Translations under genes and position numbers: made by a program
Assembly: GCA_964543475.1 (NCBI GenBank)
Contig: CAZIYJ010000004.1
Span: forward strand, 62,001 to 126,000
DNA: 64,000 nucleotides
Direction of reading: 5' to 3'
Source of the DNA: JAYSYM01 sp964543475
GTDB lineage: Bacteria; Bdellovibrionota; Bdellovibrionia; Bdellovibrionales; JAMPXM01
Shown: piece by piece, positions 25,568-34,204 of the stretch
Layout: each line of letters begins with the position of its first letter
How positions within the stretch are numbered: the first letter of the stretch is position 1
Notes under the pieces: generated by a model
What the model saw: the letters and a program-made list of their open reading frames with translations, nothing else
What the model was told of the DNA's origin: nothing
The model's database searches: none

Positions 25568-26479
25568 ATGAATTTTAGCGAGCAGACTACTTCTAATTCT
25601 CAGTGGAAAAAAGTTATCTGGTTGCTGAGACTGAGCTGCTTTTTAGTGTTCGCAGGACGAGGTTGGCAGCACTTATTTACAGGCGACGCCCCGTTTAGGG
25701 TGCTGTTTTGGGATGAAGACCTTCTTACGCCCCTTGTTAATTCCCTCTTCGGCATGTCTTGGGATCAATGGGCAACGAGTGAACGAGTCGACGGAGCAAT
25801 TCAGGCTTCTATTCACATCACCGGTGCTTTCTACTTTTTGTGCGCTGGTTTATCGCTCGTCGTCCAGAGACAACATCAGATTATTAAGGTCATTTTAGGG
25901 ATTGGCTGCGCCTCTCTAGTCTTCCTCGCTTTCCTCTACTTCAAAGATCGCTTCTATCAAATTGCTCAGTTTTTTGAGTATGCCGCTCAATTCATGGCGC
26001 CAGGATTACTTATTTGGGCGGTCTCCGCTAAGCGTACTCCACCTCGAGGATTTGACTTTGCAATTAGGCTTGCCGTAGCCCTGACTTTTATTTGTCACGG
26101 ACTGTATGCGTTCGGATATTACCCTGTGCCCGGCAATTTTGTGGATATGGTCATTCAAATCCTCCATGTTACTGATTCGCAAGCTATAGCCTTATTAGAA
26201 ATCGCGGCCATTCTTGATTTCGCCATTGGTGGTCTTTTGATTTTGGGAATATTGAAGCCGTTTGCATATGGCTACGCAATATTCTGGGGCGTAGCTACAA
26301 CTGCTGCCCGATTAGTTGCGAATATTTCGTGGGACTTACTTGGAGCCGACCTAATGCGGTGGTTACCCGAATTTATTCAACGAGGCCCTCATGCGACCAT
26401 TCCCGCAGCGGGATTGGTTCTCTGCTCTGCGTACGTGGCAAATAAGATTCAAAAGATAACGAGAGTGGGCTCAGCTTAG
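25568..26479 (+). CDS. DoxX-like integral membrane protein
   Basis: A 303-residue protein with about seven or eight membrane helices. The start (WLLRLSCFLVFAGRGWQHLF) and a second similar unit after residue 160 (IRLAVALTFICHGLYAFGYYP) resemble DoxX/DoxD-like repeats, in which a helix begins RxxLxxxFxxxGxxHLF. Function of the group is loosely tied to redox or quinone biology. The start has only AGGAT as ribosome site. Divergent from the App1-type gene. Confidence 0.6.
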   Translation: MNFSEQTTSNSQWKKVIWLLRLSCFLVFAGRGWQHLFTGDAPFRVLFWDEDLLTPLVNSLFGMSWDQWATSERVDGAIQASIHITGAFYFLCAGLSLVVQRQHQIIKVILGIGCASLVFLAFLYFKDRFYQIAQFFEYAAQFMAPGLLIWAVSAKRTPPRGFDFAIRLAVALTFICHGLYAFGYYPVPGNFVDMVIQILHVTDSQAIALLEIAAILDFAIGGLLILGILKPFAYGYAIFWGVATTAARLVANISWDLLGADLMRWLPEFIQRGPHATIPAAGLVLCSAYVANKIQKITRVGSA

Positions 26480-26488
26480 CTCCAAAGA

Positions 26489-26662
26489 TTAGTTCCAAAG
26501 ATTTTGGCGAGCCCCAGGCTTTCTTAACCATTCTGCCCTTTGCGGCCAAACGAAATCAACTTTCGAGCGATCTAGCTCTCGGGATTCAGCGAGGATTTTC
26601 CGTGAGATTATGTCTGGAGTAAGCGAAGGCTTCTTCTCTCGAATTAGTTTTACTGCTCTCAT
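26489..26662 (-). CDS. Small basic protein, unknown function
   Basis: ATG 26662 is preceded by a near-perfect AGGAGG 7 nt upstream, which chooses it over a start 19 codons earlier. The 57-residue product is basic and Trp-containing (MRAVKLIREKKPSLTPDI ... VWPQRAEWLRKP), without signal or membrane segment. No family recognised. It faces the DoxX-like gene, 9 nt from stop to stop. Confidence 0.6.
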   Translation of the reverse strand: MRAVKLIREKKPSLTPDIISRKILAESRELDRSKVDFVWPQRAEWLRKPGARQNLWN

Positions 26663-26795
26663 TTTCGTTCCTCCTGTCGACCAAGGCAAAACGCTAAGAA
26701 CAAACTGAGACGTAAGCAATTGACGAAAAAGTTTTGATCAAACCCACACAAGAAGAACGTAGATTGTGGCAATTCGAATGAAGAGCGCGCCCCAT

Positions 26796-27269
26796 TTAGT
26801 GCTTGCCGTGACCTGTTCGACAACAAGCGCAAAGATTGCGATTAACGAGATGCGCGCGAACTAAAAAGATACTTCCCGCAATCGACAAAACTGGTTCTAG
26901 CCACTCAATTTCAAGCTCATGGGGAATTGTTATTCCCGCAATCACCAATGCAAAACCGATTAAAGCGATTTTGAAAACGCGAGAATCTTTGTGAAGCTTG
27001 TAACCAGGAATGAATGCCGCAAGTGCCAGAAGCGGAATGATCACCGCAAAAACAATATGGAGAGAGCCATGCCACCAGTCAAAAATCTGCATCGCCGGGA
27101 GAGCAAGCAGAATAACTGGTGTCAGGACACAGTGAACAATGCAAATAACCGACAAGCAAATTCCCGCTTTATCAGCCAACAACTGAAGAGCTGTGCGCGA
27201 CTTCTCTGTACGCAGAGTAAGCCGGCTTGGATCTATAGTTTTAATAGCAGCGAGAGAGTATTTAACCAT
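26796..27269 (-). CDS. MerC-domain membrane protein
   Basis: A 157-residue inner-membrane protein with four hydrophobic helices. DKAGICLSVICIVHCVLTPV near 35 is the MerC signature, including the Cys and the His-Cys pair that bind mercury in MerC proper. A C-terminal tail CACCRTGHGKH adds three cysteines. Most chromosomal MerC-domain proteins lie outside mer operons, as here, so metal uptake other than mercury is possible. The stop of the adjacent nuclease-family gene's operon neighbour lies 3 nt upstream. Confidence 0.85.
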   Translation of the reverse strand: MVKYSLAAIKTIDPSRLTLRTEKSRTALQLLADKAGICLSVICIVHCVLTPVILLALPAMQIFDWWHGSLHIVFAVIIPLLALAAFIPGYKLHKDSRVFKIALIGFALVIAGITIPHELEIEWLEPVLSIAGSIFLVRAHLVNRNLCACCRTGHGKH

Positions 27270-27271
27270 TT

Positions 27272-28321
27272 TTACTTCTTACGAATCTTTCCGTACACAG
27301 GCCAGTGATCAGAAACACCCTGGTCTGCAGAAAATCGATTTGGTCGACCATTCCACGTTTGCTCAGGTCCGCGATTTGGTACGTCGATGGTTTGTACGTC
27401 AACAACCCAACCGCTTGTTCCTGCTTTCATGTTCTTTGAGAACAACAAAGCATCAAGAAACGACCATGTCTGCTCTTTACCGTAGAACTCAGTACCAAGG
27501 CAGTGACTACAACCAATGAGGTGTGACACCAACCACTTCGCGCCAAGTTTATCTTCGTAAAGACGAGCCTTCGAGTCTTCATTTGTATTGATGTTAAAAT
27601 CGCCACCCGCAATTGCGAGTGAACCAGCAGGAAGTTTATCAAGTTCAGCATTGAGGGCTGCAGCTGCAGCTATTCTAAACTCTGTTGGATTGCCGCCCGA
27701 AGGAAAGTGAACACCGAAAACGTTTAAATTTTCGCCGCCAGGAAGTTTAAATACTGCGTGTAAAATTCCACGAGAATCGATGATCTGGTTTTTCATTTTA
27801 ACCGGATAGATCTTCGTATCGCCAGCGCGCTTAAGTCGCGACAACATTCCGATATCGATTCCTCGATCATCCCAACCCTCAAGTAAAATCGGCTCAAGGT
27901 AGGCTTTGTCGGCCGGAATCTTTTTGTTAATCGCTTCCATCACCTGGCGAAGAATTTTAATATTTTCGACTTCTTCGAGAATTAAAACATCTGGGCCATC
28001 ACCCTTATCGAGGCCTGCGACAACATTCGCAATGCGATCAATTTTGGTAGCAACGATTTTTTCGTTCCAGTCGAGCGACAAACATTCGTCTCGGTAAAGA
28101 TCATGATTGATCTTCATGCAAGTGTCGTAATGCTCTTTAGTGTTTTTCTTAGAAAGAGGTAAGTAGGTGTAGTCTTTTGCGTTATCTTTTTCAGTGTCGA
28201 AAAGATTTTCGACGTTGAATGCGAGAACTGAAACTTCAGTAACTCTTGCGGCTTCTTCTTTTCCGCCAGCAAAAACTTGCGTACTTAATAACAGACCGAT
28301 CATTACTAGATTAAGTTTCAT
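27272..28321 (-). CDS. Endonuclease/exonuclease/phosphatase-family exported protein
   Basis: ATG 28321 follows GGAGGGG by 3-4 nt and gives 349 residues with a signal peptide ending at VFA|GG. The EEP fold is seen in LAFNVENLFD (Asn), ILEEVENI (metal Glu), GVHFPSGGNP, GGDFNINTNE (Asp-Asn) and SDHWPVYGKI (final Asp-His). It may cut nucleic acids or dephosphorylate small substrates in the periplasm; an exported DNase would fit a predator digesting prey DNA, but the family also holds lipid and sugar phosphatases. It is followed 3 nt later by the MerC gene. Confidence 0.88.
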   Translation of the reverse strand: MKLNLVMIGLLLSTQVFAGGKEEAARVTEVSVLAFNVENLFDTEKDNAKDYTYLPLSKKNTKEHYDTCMKINHDLYRDECLSLDWNEKIVATKIDRIANVVAGLDKGDGPDVLILEEVENIKILRQVMEAINKKIPADKAYLEPILLEGWDDRGIDIGMLSRLKRAGDTKIYPVKMKNQIIDSRGILHAVFKLPGGENLNVFGVHFPSGGNPTEFRIAAAAALNAELDKLPAGSLAIAGGDFNINTNEDSKARLYEDKLGAKWLVSHLIGCSHCLGTEFYGKEQTWSFLDALLFSKNMKAGTSGWVVDVQTIDVPNRGPEQTWNGRPNRFSADQGVSDHWPVYGKIRKK

Positions 28322-28488
28322 TAACCCCTCCAACTCTCGCTTGTTTGCGAGACTAAAAAAGTGACGATTTCCCCAAAAGATCTAGAACTTTCTGCATAAT
28401 CGGGGCCCGCTCACCAGAATGCAAACTAGGATTGAGTCAGGATAAAAGAATTATTTGCTTAAGAGAGCGCGATCAGCGTGAATTTTAT

Positions 28489-29760
28489 TCAACTCTCGCC
28501 GCGAGAACGCAGTGCTTCTGAAGGCAGAATCTGGGTGTAAGTCTTTGCCGGCCACCAAGCTCCAACCAATGCGACTACAGCAGAAATAAGAGCAACCCCT
28601 GCAATTAAACCAGGTTCTATTCGAACTGGAATCGTCGTGTCGTAATAAATCTGCGGAAGAATCGGGAGCGGAAATTTTTGGATCAAAACGCACACTAAAA
28701 GCCCGAGCAACAGCCCGCCGCCAAATCCAATAGCAGAAAGCAGCAGCCCAAGCTTTAAAAATAGCTTTCGAGTCGCCGCCGCACTGAATCCGAGCGCCAT
28801 GAATATACCGATGTCGCGCCGCTTTTGGGTCATCAATAACACTAAAACCGTCACCATCGAGAAGCTTGCAATTAGCGCACTCAAGGCTAAAAAAGTTCCG
28901 ATCATAGTTTTCTCTAAACGTAGGGCATAAAGAAGTGATGAGTTTCGAGCAGCCCATGATTCAACCGTTGCGCCTCGGCGAACGAGCTCATTCTCGACGG
29001 CCTCAAATTTCTCGGGATCAGGGAGCCTTACTTCAACCACCAATTTTCTTGATGCTGCTTGGCCGAGTCCTCCAAGGCTCTTCCCTCTTCCAAAAAACAC
29101 AACTTGAGAGTCGATCTCGGGAACGTTCGTACTAATTAATCCTTTAACTAAGAGCTTCTCAAACTTCGGCACTTCGCCGGGAGGAAGCAAAAGCCCCTCA
29201 GGAGCAATCGCCGTGATTTGATCACCCTCGAAAATTCCGAGTCCTCTTGCTAAATCGATTCCTAAAATGACTTCTCCGGCTAGAAGCTCACTCGAATCAA
29301 GTGTTGGCTCCGCAAGATCAATTTGATTGTTGTCAGGTGACTTTCGAGACTGATCCGCCCGAAGGCTTTCGCGCTGGATCTGAGATAAATTCTTTGCGTC
29401 GACACCTTTTGCAACAGCACCACCGTAATTTCCTTCAACTGTACGAAGGAGCAAGTCTTGAACTTCAACGGGGTCGATCTGAATTTGTTGCTGCGATTTC
29501 AAAAACTCAAAGGCCGAGCTCTTCTCCACTTCAGCAAATGTTTTTGCACCGGGAATACTGAGTACCAGATGTGGTTCAACCGCGAGCAAGCGCCGTTTGA
29601 TCGATCCATTAAATCCATTCATTACACTTAAGACTATGACTAGTGCACTAACACCAACACAAACTCCGGTGATACAAAGCCACGCAACGATTCGGACCAC
29701 TGATCCGGCTCTGCGAGAAAGTAAGTAATGTTTAAATAAATCCCAGGTAAGCACGCTCAA
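28489..29760 (-). CDS. LolC/LolE-family lipoprotein-releasing permease
   Basis: A 423-residue permease with a TTG start. The N-terminal FKHYLLSRRAGSVVRIVAWLCITGVCVGVSALVIVLSVMNG region spans TM1; a large MacB-type periplasmic domain (about 55-270) follows, then FtsX-type TM2-TM4 with LMTQKRRDIGIFMALG. These are LolC/E features for extracting lipoproteins from the inner membrane. The LolD ATPase is not adjacent; downstream sequence is non-coding. The mla genes lie just upstream on the same strand, 44 nt away. A single homodimeric LolF-like version is possible. Confidence 0.9.
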   Translation of the reverse strand: MSVLTWDLFKHYLLSRRAGSVVRIVAWLCITGVCVGVSALVIVLSVMNGFNGSIKRRLLAVEPHLVLSIPGAKTFAEVEKSSAFEFLKSQQQIQIDPVEVQDLLLRTVEGNYGGAVAKGVDAKNLSQIQRESLRADQSRKSPDNNQIDLAEPTLDSSELLAGEVILGIDLARGLGIFEGDQITAIAPEGLLLPPGEVPKFEKLLVKGLISTNVPEIDSQVVFFGRGKSLGGLGQAASRKLVVEVRLPDPEKFEAVENELVRRGATVESWAARNSSLLYALRLEKTMIGTFLALSALIASFSMVTVLVLLMTQKRRDIGIFMALGFSAAATRKLFLKLGLLLSAIGFGGGLLLGLLVCVLIQKFPLPILPQIYYDTTIPVRIEPGLIAGVALISAVVALVGAWWPAKTYTQILPSEALRSRGES

Positions 29761-29804
29761 AGATTATGTAACGCGCTTTCTAGAGTTGCAAGGTAAGAGT
29801 CGAC

Positions 29805-30779
29805 TTACGGTGCTGGCGTTTCGGTATTTGCCGGCATCCGCTGCTTTGCCTCTTCTTCTTTTACGTCTTTAACCGAGCCGCGTAATAAAAACGACTTCTG
29901 CATCGCTTTAAGAGTAATCACTGTTTCGTCGAGTGCCTCGACAGCTCTGCGGCTGACGCGCGGAAACTCGGGAGCCATTTCTGTAAATACCGGAAGGACT
30001 TTATTCATCTCTTCAGTCAGAACAGCTAAGTTCGTTGAAATCTTTCCAAGATCTTGCCCAAGTTGTGGAGCTGTCTGAGTTAGCTGCGGAACTACTTTGT
30101 TTAACTCATGTGTGATGCTTGCTAAATTATTGATCGTTTGCGTGAGCTGATCTTTCTTGTTCACTTCTTTTAATATTCCGGCAACTTCTTTTGTGATTGC
30201 ACTTGTGTTGCGAACAAGCGGCGCCATTTCGTCAAAGATCTGAACAATTGAACGCGATCGCTTTGGATCAAGGAAAGCTTCGGCAACGAACTTTAAATTG
30301 TCCATCATCTGCCCCATGGTCGCCAAATAAGGAGCCATTTTTCTTCCGCTCATCAAATCAAGTAAGTCGACACTTTCTCCGGCCGCAAGCAGTTGTCCCT
30401 CTGGAGCAACTACTGCCGAATCACTTCCGACTGTCAGTTCGAGAACTTTTTCACCGATGACGAAAGGTCGCATGATTCTCACTTCAGAATCACCTTTTAC
30501 TAAATGAGCATACTTTCGACTGATTTCAAAAGTGACGATGACTTCGCTCGAAGATTTTAATTCAATCGTATCAACTTGCCCTGCCCGTAATCCCGCAACC
30601 TGAACTAAAGTTCCCATGTGGATTCCATCTGCCGACGGAAGACTCGTTCGATAAGCAATTTTTGGTTCAAACCAACCTCGCTTGATCGCCACGCCGAGCG
30701 CAACCGTTAGAGTTCCCACGATGGCGGTAAGCACGAAAAGCCCCGCAACTCGCTCGTAGAGATTAAACTTTACCTTCAT
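29805..30779 (-). CDS. mlaD: MlaD-type MCE-domain lipid transport protein
   Basis: A 324-residue protein: one N-terminal membrane anchor (VAGLFVLTAIVGTLTVALGVAI), then the MCE/MlaD domain (about 40-125; MGTLVQVAGLRAGQVDTIEL, IGEKVLELTVG) and a long helical C-terminus (about 150-300, TQTINNLASITHELNKVV, TQTAPQLGQDLGKIS) longer than in E. coli MlaD. MCE hexamers form a lipid tunnel between the membranes. The start overlaps the stop of the ATPase gene (ATGA). Confidence 0.9.
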   Translation of the reverse strand: MKVKFNLYERVAGLFVLTAIVGTLTVALGVAIKRGWFEPKIAYRTSLPSADGIHMGTLVQVAGLRAGQVDTIELKSSSEVIVTFEISRKYAHLVKGDSEVRIMRPFVIGEKVLELTVGSDSAVVAPEGQLLAAGESVDLLDLMSGRKMAPYLATMGQMMDNLKFVAEAFLDPKRSRSIVQIFDEMAPLVRNTSAITKEVAGILKEVNKKDQLTQTINNLASITHELNKVVPQLTQTAPQLGQDLGKISTNLAVLTEEMNKVLPVFTEMAPEFPRVSRRAVEALDETVITLKAMQKSFLLRGSVKDVKEEEAKQRMPANTETPAP

Positions 30780-31486
30780 GCTGCCCCCTGATGAGTCGGA
30801 TCATTTATGATCGGCAAAACTGCAAATTCGTGATTTTCAATAAGCACTTGAATCGTTGCCCAGCCCGCGACGTCGCGAGAATTTTGGCAGCTTAAAAAGA
30901 CGTGCTTAAGATTTCCGGTTTTCATTTCTTCAACTATAAACTTCTTTAGGTAATGAATTGCGGCAGAAGTTAATCCTGCAAAAGGCTCATCTAAAAGTAC
31001 CAATTCAGGCTTCATCACAAAAGCTCTCGCAACGATACACGCTTTACGTTGTGAACCTGAAGCGCTTGAAGGTCTTAGGTGAGCTACTTTTTTTAGCTCA
31101 AATCGTGCAATCAGCTCATCAACTCGCTTCTCTCCTTCTTCAGCAGAGACCAAAGAATGATAGCGAATCGGAAGAAGCAAATTTTCTCGGATGGTGCGAT
31201 TATTAAGTAACCCGCCAAACTCAAAGCTATATCCAATTTTTAAACGTGTCGGGAGAAACTCTTCAAACGTCAATTCACTCAACTGAAGATCATTAATGTG
31301 GATACTGCCTGACCCAGGCATCGCAAGTCCTGCCATCATCTTAAGAAGTGTTGAACGCGCACTGCCACCGCCGCCCTCAAAAAAGACGATTTCATTCGTA
31401 GGCAATTTGACATTGATATTCTCAAAAACGATCTGACCGTCTTCAAGTTGGTGGGTTAAGTTTTTGATTTCGATTTTTGAAATCAT
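30776..31486 (-). CDS. mlaF: Mla-operon ABC ATPase with degenerate nucleotide-binding motifs
   Basis: A 236-residue ABC ATPase in the MlaF position between mlaE and mlaD, both junctions being ATGA overlaps. The fold is complete, but key residues are replaced: Walker A reads GGGGSARST (R44 for Lys, A43 for Gly), the Q-loop has Glu at 89 (SFEFGG), the signature is SASGSQ, the D-loop GLTS (T173 for Asp) and the switch His is Gln (Q201, LSCQNSRD). Walker B (LVLLDEP) is intact. It may bind ATP weakly or act only structurally. The frame is intact with no stop, so it is not a simple pseudogene. Confidence 0.88.
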   Translation of the reverse strand: MISKIEIKNLTHQLEDGQIVFENINVKLPTNEIVFFEGGGGSARSTLLKMMAGLAMPGSGSIHINDLQLSELTFEEFLPTRLKIGYSFEFGGLLNNRTIRENLLLPIRYHSLVSAEEGEKRVDELIARFELKKVAHLRPSSASGSQRKACIVARAFVMKPELVLLDEPFAGLTSAAIHYLKKFIVEEMKTGNLKHVFLSCQNSRDVAGWATIQVLIENHEFAVLPIINDPTHQGAA

Positions 31487-32316
31487 AAAATTCCCAGTGC
31501 AATGAGTTGGTTGAGGTAGAAGAGAGCCGTGACGATGGCATTAAAGCAGACTACGTAAATGACACTGTTCACGACTGCTTTTGTTGTTACCTGCGGAACT
31601 TCATGCGGCCCAAGCTTCACGAGCAAACCCTGATAGCAACAAATCACAAAAATAATCATTCCGCTAAAGCCATTTTTTAAGAAGAAGACAAAAATATCGT
31701 CAGTAGTAAACGCCTGCGCAAGTGAATCTGTGTAGAAGGCAAACGGAATATCGTGAACGAACTTGGTAACGACGAAACCACCCATGACGGCAATAAAGTC
31801 AAAGTAGAATGCTAAGCAAAGAACACTGATCACTCCGCCCATGATCCGAGGGAAAACGATATAGCTTAAAGGATGAATCCCCATCGTCTCTAGCGCTTCA
31901 ATTTCCTTGTTCACTCGCATCGTTCCGATTTCACTCGCAACTGCTGTTCCGGATCTTGCAATAACAATCAGCGCCGTTAGAAGCGGCCCAACTTCGCGGA
32001 CGATGATGACAATCATCATATTGCCAACTAACCCTGCCCCGCCGAGTAACGAAAGTTGCAACGAAGTTTGTAAAACAACGATAGCTCCGGTTGCGACCGC
32101 TAAAACTGAAATTAGTGGAAGTGCCTGCCAACCCGTAAAGTAAATCTGCGCCGAGATAACTCCGAAGATCGTTCTCCAGCCTTGCGAATGATCTACCAGC
32201 GCAGCTCTCACTGAGAGATAGACCATCTTGAGGATTTCCCAAGTGTAGAGTTGTGTGTTGATCGCCGAGCGACCCATGTTATCGATCGGTCTGAAAATTA
32301 CCTGACTTATGCGCAT
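31483..32316 (-). CDS. mlaE: MlaE-family permease of lipid ABC transporter
   Basis: A 277-residue protein of the MlaE permease family. After an amphipathic N-terminus it has about five membrane helices, and carries VREVGPLLTALIVIARSGTA and the family EIGTMRVNKEIEALETMGI loop, then PRIMGGVISVLCL. In the Mla system it forms the inner-membrane core that handles phospholipids. The first gene of the mlaEFD operon; no mlaB or mlaC follows in the window. Confidence 0.93.
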   Translation of the reverse strand: MRISQVIFRPIDNMGRSAINTQLYTWEILKMVYLSVRAALVDHSQGWRTIFGVISAQIYFTGWQALPLISVLAVATGAIVVLQTSLQLSLLGGAGLVGNMMIVIIVREVGPLLTALIVIARSGTAVASEIGTMRVNKEIEALETMGIHPLSYIVFPRIMGGVISVLCLAFYFDFIAVMGGFVVTKFVHDIPFAFYTDSLAQAFTTDDIFVFFLKNGFSGMIIFVICCYQGLLVKLGPHEVPQVTTKAVVNSVIYVVCFNAIVTALFYLNQLIALGIL

Positions 32317-32351
32317 GATTTCTTATCGGAATTGCGCGCGTTAAGAAGAGA

Positions 32352-32915
32352 TTAGTAAGCCCAAAGAGAGTAAAAAAATGATTTCGCAGTTTCGAATGAA
32401 TGCTCAGCCCAACCAAAGTCTGAGCGACTGCCGTAAATTGCGTGCGGAATGATCTGAATTTGCTGTGGAAACTCGGCTCTGAATGTTCTCACTGCCCGAT
32501 ACATATGGAGTCTTGATGTCACCAAGACCACATCGCGACAACGCAAGGCCTGGACTAAAGCCAGGGACTGTTGAGCATTGCCATAGGTAGTTTGCGATCT
32601 CTTTTCAAGAATCACATTACTTGAATCCAAGTTTCCATAGAAAGGCCACTGCGGAAAAATATCTCGAAGCTCTGATTGTTGATTCACGCCAGAGATAATT
32701 AGCTTTTTGACTAATCCACGCGCGAGAAGATCAAAGCCTTCTCGAACCCGATTAGCTCCCCCAGTTAAAACCACTGCACAGTCAGCTGAATCGTCAACTT
32801 CCCAAGCTGAGATCGTTGAAGAACTCACTAAACGATACTCACGCCAGTAACTCCAAAAGAGCCCAGCAACGACGAAGCTAACAGTGAAAATGATCAGTAA
32901 TTTCAGCCGCGACAA
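32352..32915 (-). CDS. YdcF/SanA-like DUF218 protein
   Basis: A 187-residue protein with one N-terminal membrane anchor (LLIIFTVSFVVAGLFWSYW) and a DUF218 domain: CAVVLTGGANRVREGFDLLARG, KLIISGVN, RSQTTYGNA and VLVTSRLHMYRA. E. coli relatives (ElyC, SanA, YdcF) relate to envelope polysaccharide and vancomycin-sensitivity traits. The TTG start overlaps the RidA stop by 13 nt, so they form an operon. Confidence 0.85.
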   Translation of the reverse strand: MSRLKLLIIFTVSFVVAGLFWSYWREYRLVSSSTISAWEVDDSADCAVVLTGGANRVREGFDLLARGLVKKLIISGVNQQSELRDIFPQWPFYGNLDSSNVILEKRSQTTYGNAQQSLALVQALRCRDVVLVTSRLHMYRAVRTFRAEFPQQIQIIPHAIYGSRSDFGWAEHSFETAKSFFYSLWAY

Positions 32916-33283
32916 GCAATGACTTCAATTTCAACTTGAACTCCTTTTGGGAGTCCAGAAACCGCAACTGTGCTTCGAGCTGGATGCGCCGACTTAAAGG
33001 CCTTAGCGTAAATTTCGTTTACGACTGGGAAGTCGCTCATGCTTGTAAGAAAGATGGTCGTCTTGATCACGTGGTTGAAATTGAGGCCCGCCTCTTCAAG
33101 GACCGCAGAGATGTTTTTCATCACTAACTCTGTTTGCTCTGGAATTCCGCCCTGAAGAACTTGATTGGTCGCCGGATCAATCGCAATTTGGCCCGAGCAA
33201 AAAAGAAACCCGTTGGCTTCTACAGCTTGCGAATAAGGACCAACTGGAGCAGGAGCTAGCTTTGTCTCGATTACTTTTTTCAC
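32903..33283 (-). CDS. ridA: RidA-family enamine/imine deaminase
   Basis: A 126-residue RidA/YjgF-type trimer with GTG start. PVGPYSQAVEANGFLFCSGQIAIDP, EAGLNFNHVIKTTIFLTSM and SAHPARSTVAVSGLPKGVQVEIEVIA are near-textbook; the substrate Arg (ARST) and final Glu are present. It hydrolyses reactive enamines from PLP enzymes. Confidence 0.95.
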   Translation of the reverse strand: MKKVIETKLAPAPVGPYSQAVEANGFLFCSGQIAIDPATNQVLQGGIPEQTELVMKNISAVLEEAGLNFNHVIKTTIFLTSMSDFPVVNEIYAKAFKSAHPARSTVAVSGLPKGVQVEIEVIACRG

Positions 33284-33313
33284 GAAATAAACCTCTTCAA
33301 TTGAGAAATGACC

Positions 33314-33808
33314 TTAGAAATAAAATGTAGCGCCTGCTCGAAGTGGCGAATCACCTATAGTACGAAAACGAGTCTGACTTTCGATCGATGAAATTCCAAC
33401 GCCTGTTTCTAAACTGAATCCGAGACTATCAAGACCCGCAAGAAAGAACTCAACTCCTGCAAAACCATTGAGCTCAAAGCCCGATTCATTATTACCTGCG
33501 GTGATTTCAGTGCTGATTAGACCAGCACCGCCGCCCATGTAGAAATTTAAGTTGTCCTCTTCGAACACAACTCTCATCGCCTTCAGCATCAGACCGAACT
33601 TAGATGCATTCTCTTGCGTATCTAAACCGAGAACTGCGGCCAGTCCAAATTCACGACTTGGGTAGAACTGAACGGCGATGCCCGGAACGTCATTTGAGAA
33701 TTGATCTTTGTAGCCAAGCCCCAGTCGATTGCCGAGATCTTTGCTGAAAGCTGAAGCTGAGAAGAGATTAATTGCTGCTAACAAGAGAAAGCCAGTAAAG
33801 CGCATCAC
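33314..33808 (-). CDS. Small outer-membrane beta-barrel protein
   Basis: A 164-residue protein with a GTG start behind GAGGGTG and a signal peptide ending near residue 22. The mature part alternates hydrophobic and polar residues in about eight strands (FGLAAVLGLDTQENASKFG, LNFYMGGGAGLISTEI) and ends in RAGATFYF, a terminal aromatic typical of barrel assembly signals. OmpW/OmpX-like in shape; function unknown. Confidence 0.7.
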   Translation of the reverse strand: MMRFTGFLLLAAINLFSASAFSKDLGNRLGLGYKDQFSNDVPGIAVQFYPSREFGLAAVLGLDTQENASKFGLMLKAMRVVFEEDNLNFYMGGGAGLISTEITAGNNESGFELNGFAGVEFFLAGLDSLGFSLETGVGISSIESQTRFRTIGDSPLRAGATFYF

Positions 33809-33910
33809 GGTGTCACCCTCATTCGTGGATTGCTTTAAATCTGTCTTATGGTTTTAAGTAAGGCAAGGTGCATTTGGCACCCAACCAGATTGAAAAGAAA
33901 CTTATGCTAC

Positions 33911-34204
33911 TTAAGCGCGAGCTTTGATATTGCGCGGCTTAGACTTAGCGCTTCGAGAGAAGTTGGCTTCAAGCTCACTGCGAGTCTCATCGATAATGAT
34001 TTCAATGATCTCTTTTTTAGGAATTCCTAAAAGTTTGCAAACTGTAGGAAGCGTGTCAAAAGCAGGACTGCACATGCCGCGCTCCCAATTCGAAACGAAC
34101 TGAGGCGATGAGTAACCGAGCTCACGAGCCAACGCCATCTGAGTGATGCCCTTTTCAATCCGCTTATCTTTCAGTATATTGCCCAGGCGCACGAACATCG
34201 ACAT
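33911..34204 (-). CDS. XRE-family regulator, paralog A
   Basis: A 97-residue HTH_3 protein. The HTH spans residues 8-60 with LGYSSPQFVSNWERG as the recognition segment, identical over 15 residues to paralog B at 34501. Its C-terminal tail is basic (SRSAKSKPRNIKARA), useful for extra DNA contact. GGGAG precedes the start, part of a short GGGAGAACTCCC inverted repeat. Divergent from paralog B, with two ATTCGAAT sites 22-45 nt before its start, suggesting auto- or cross-regulation. Confidence 0.88.
   Translation of the reverse strand: MSMFVRLGNILKDKRIEKGITQMALARELGYSSPQFVSNWERGMCSPAFDTLPTVCKLLGIPKKEIIEIIIDETRSELEANFSRSAKSKPRNIKARA

Noticed and set aside
28335..28352. TCTCGC/GCGAGA hairpin as a terminator
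   Set aside because: The U-tract lies on the wrong side for the minus-strand gene, and the stem is in that gene's upstream region, so it is at most a leader hairpin.
28451..28957. Cys-rich minus-strand frame overlapping the LolC/E gene
   Set aside because: A shadow of the permease in another frame; the permease frame has full family motifs.
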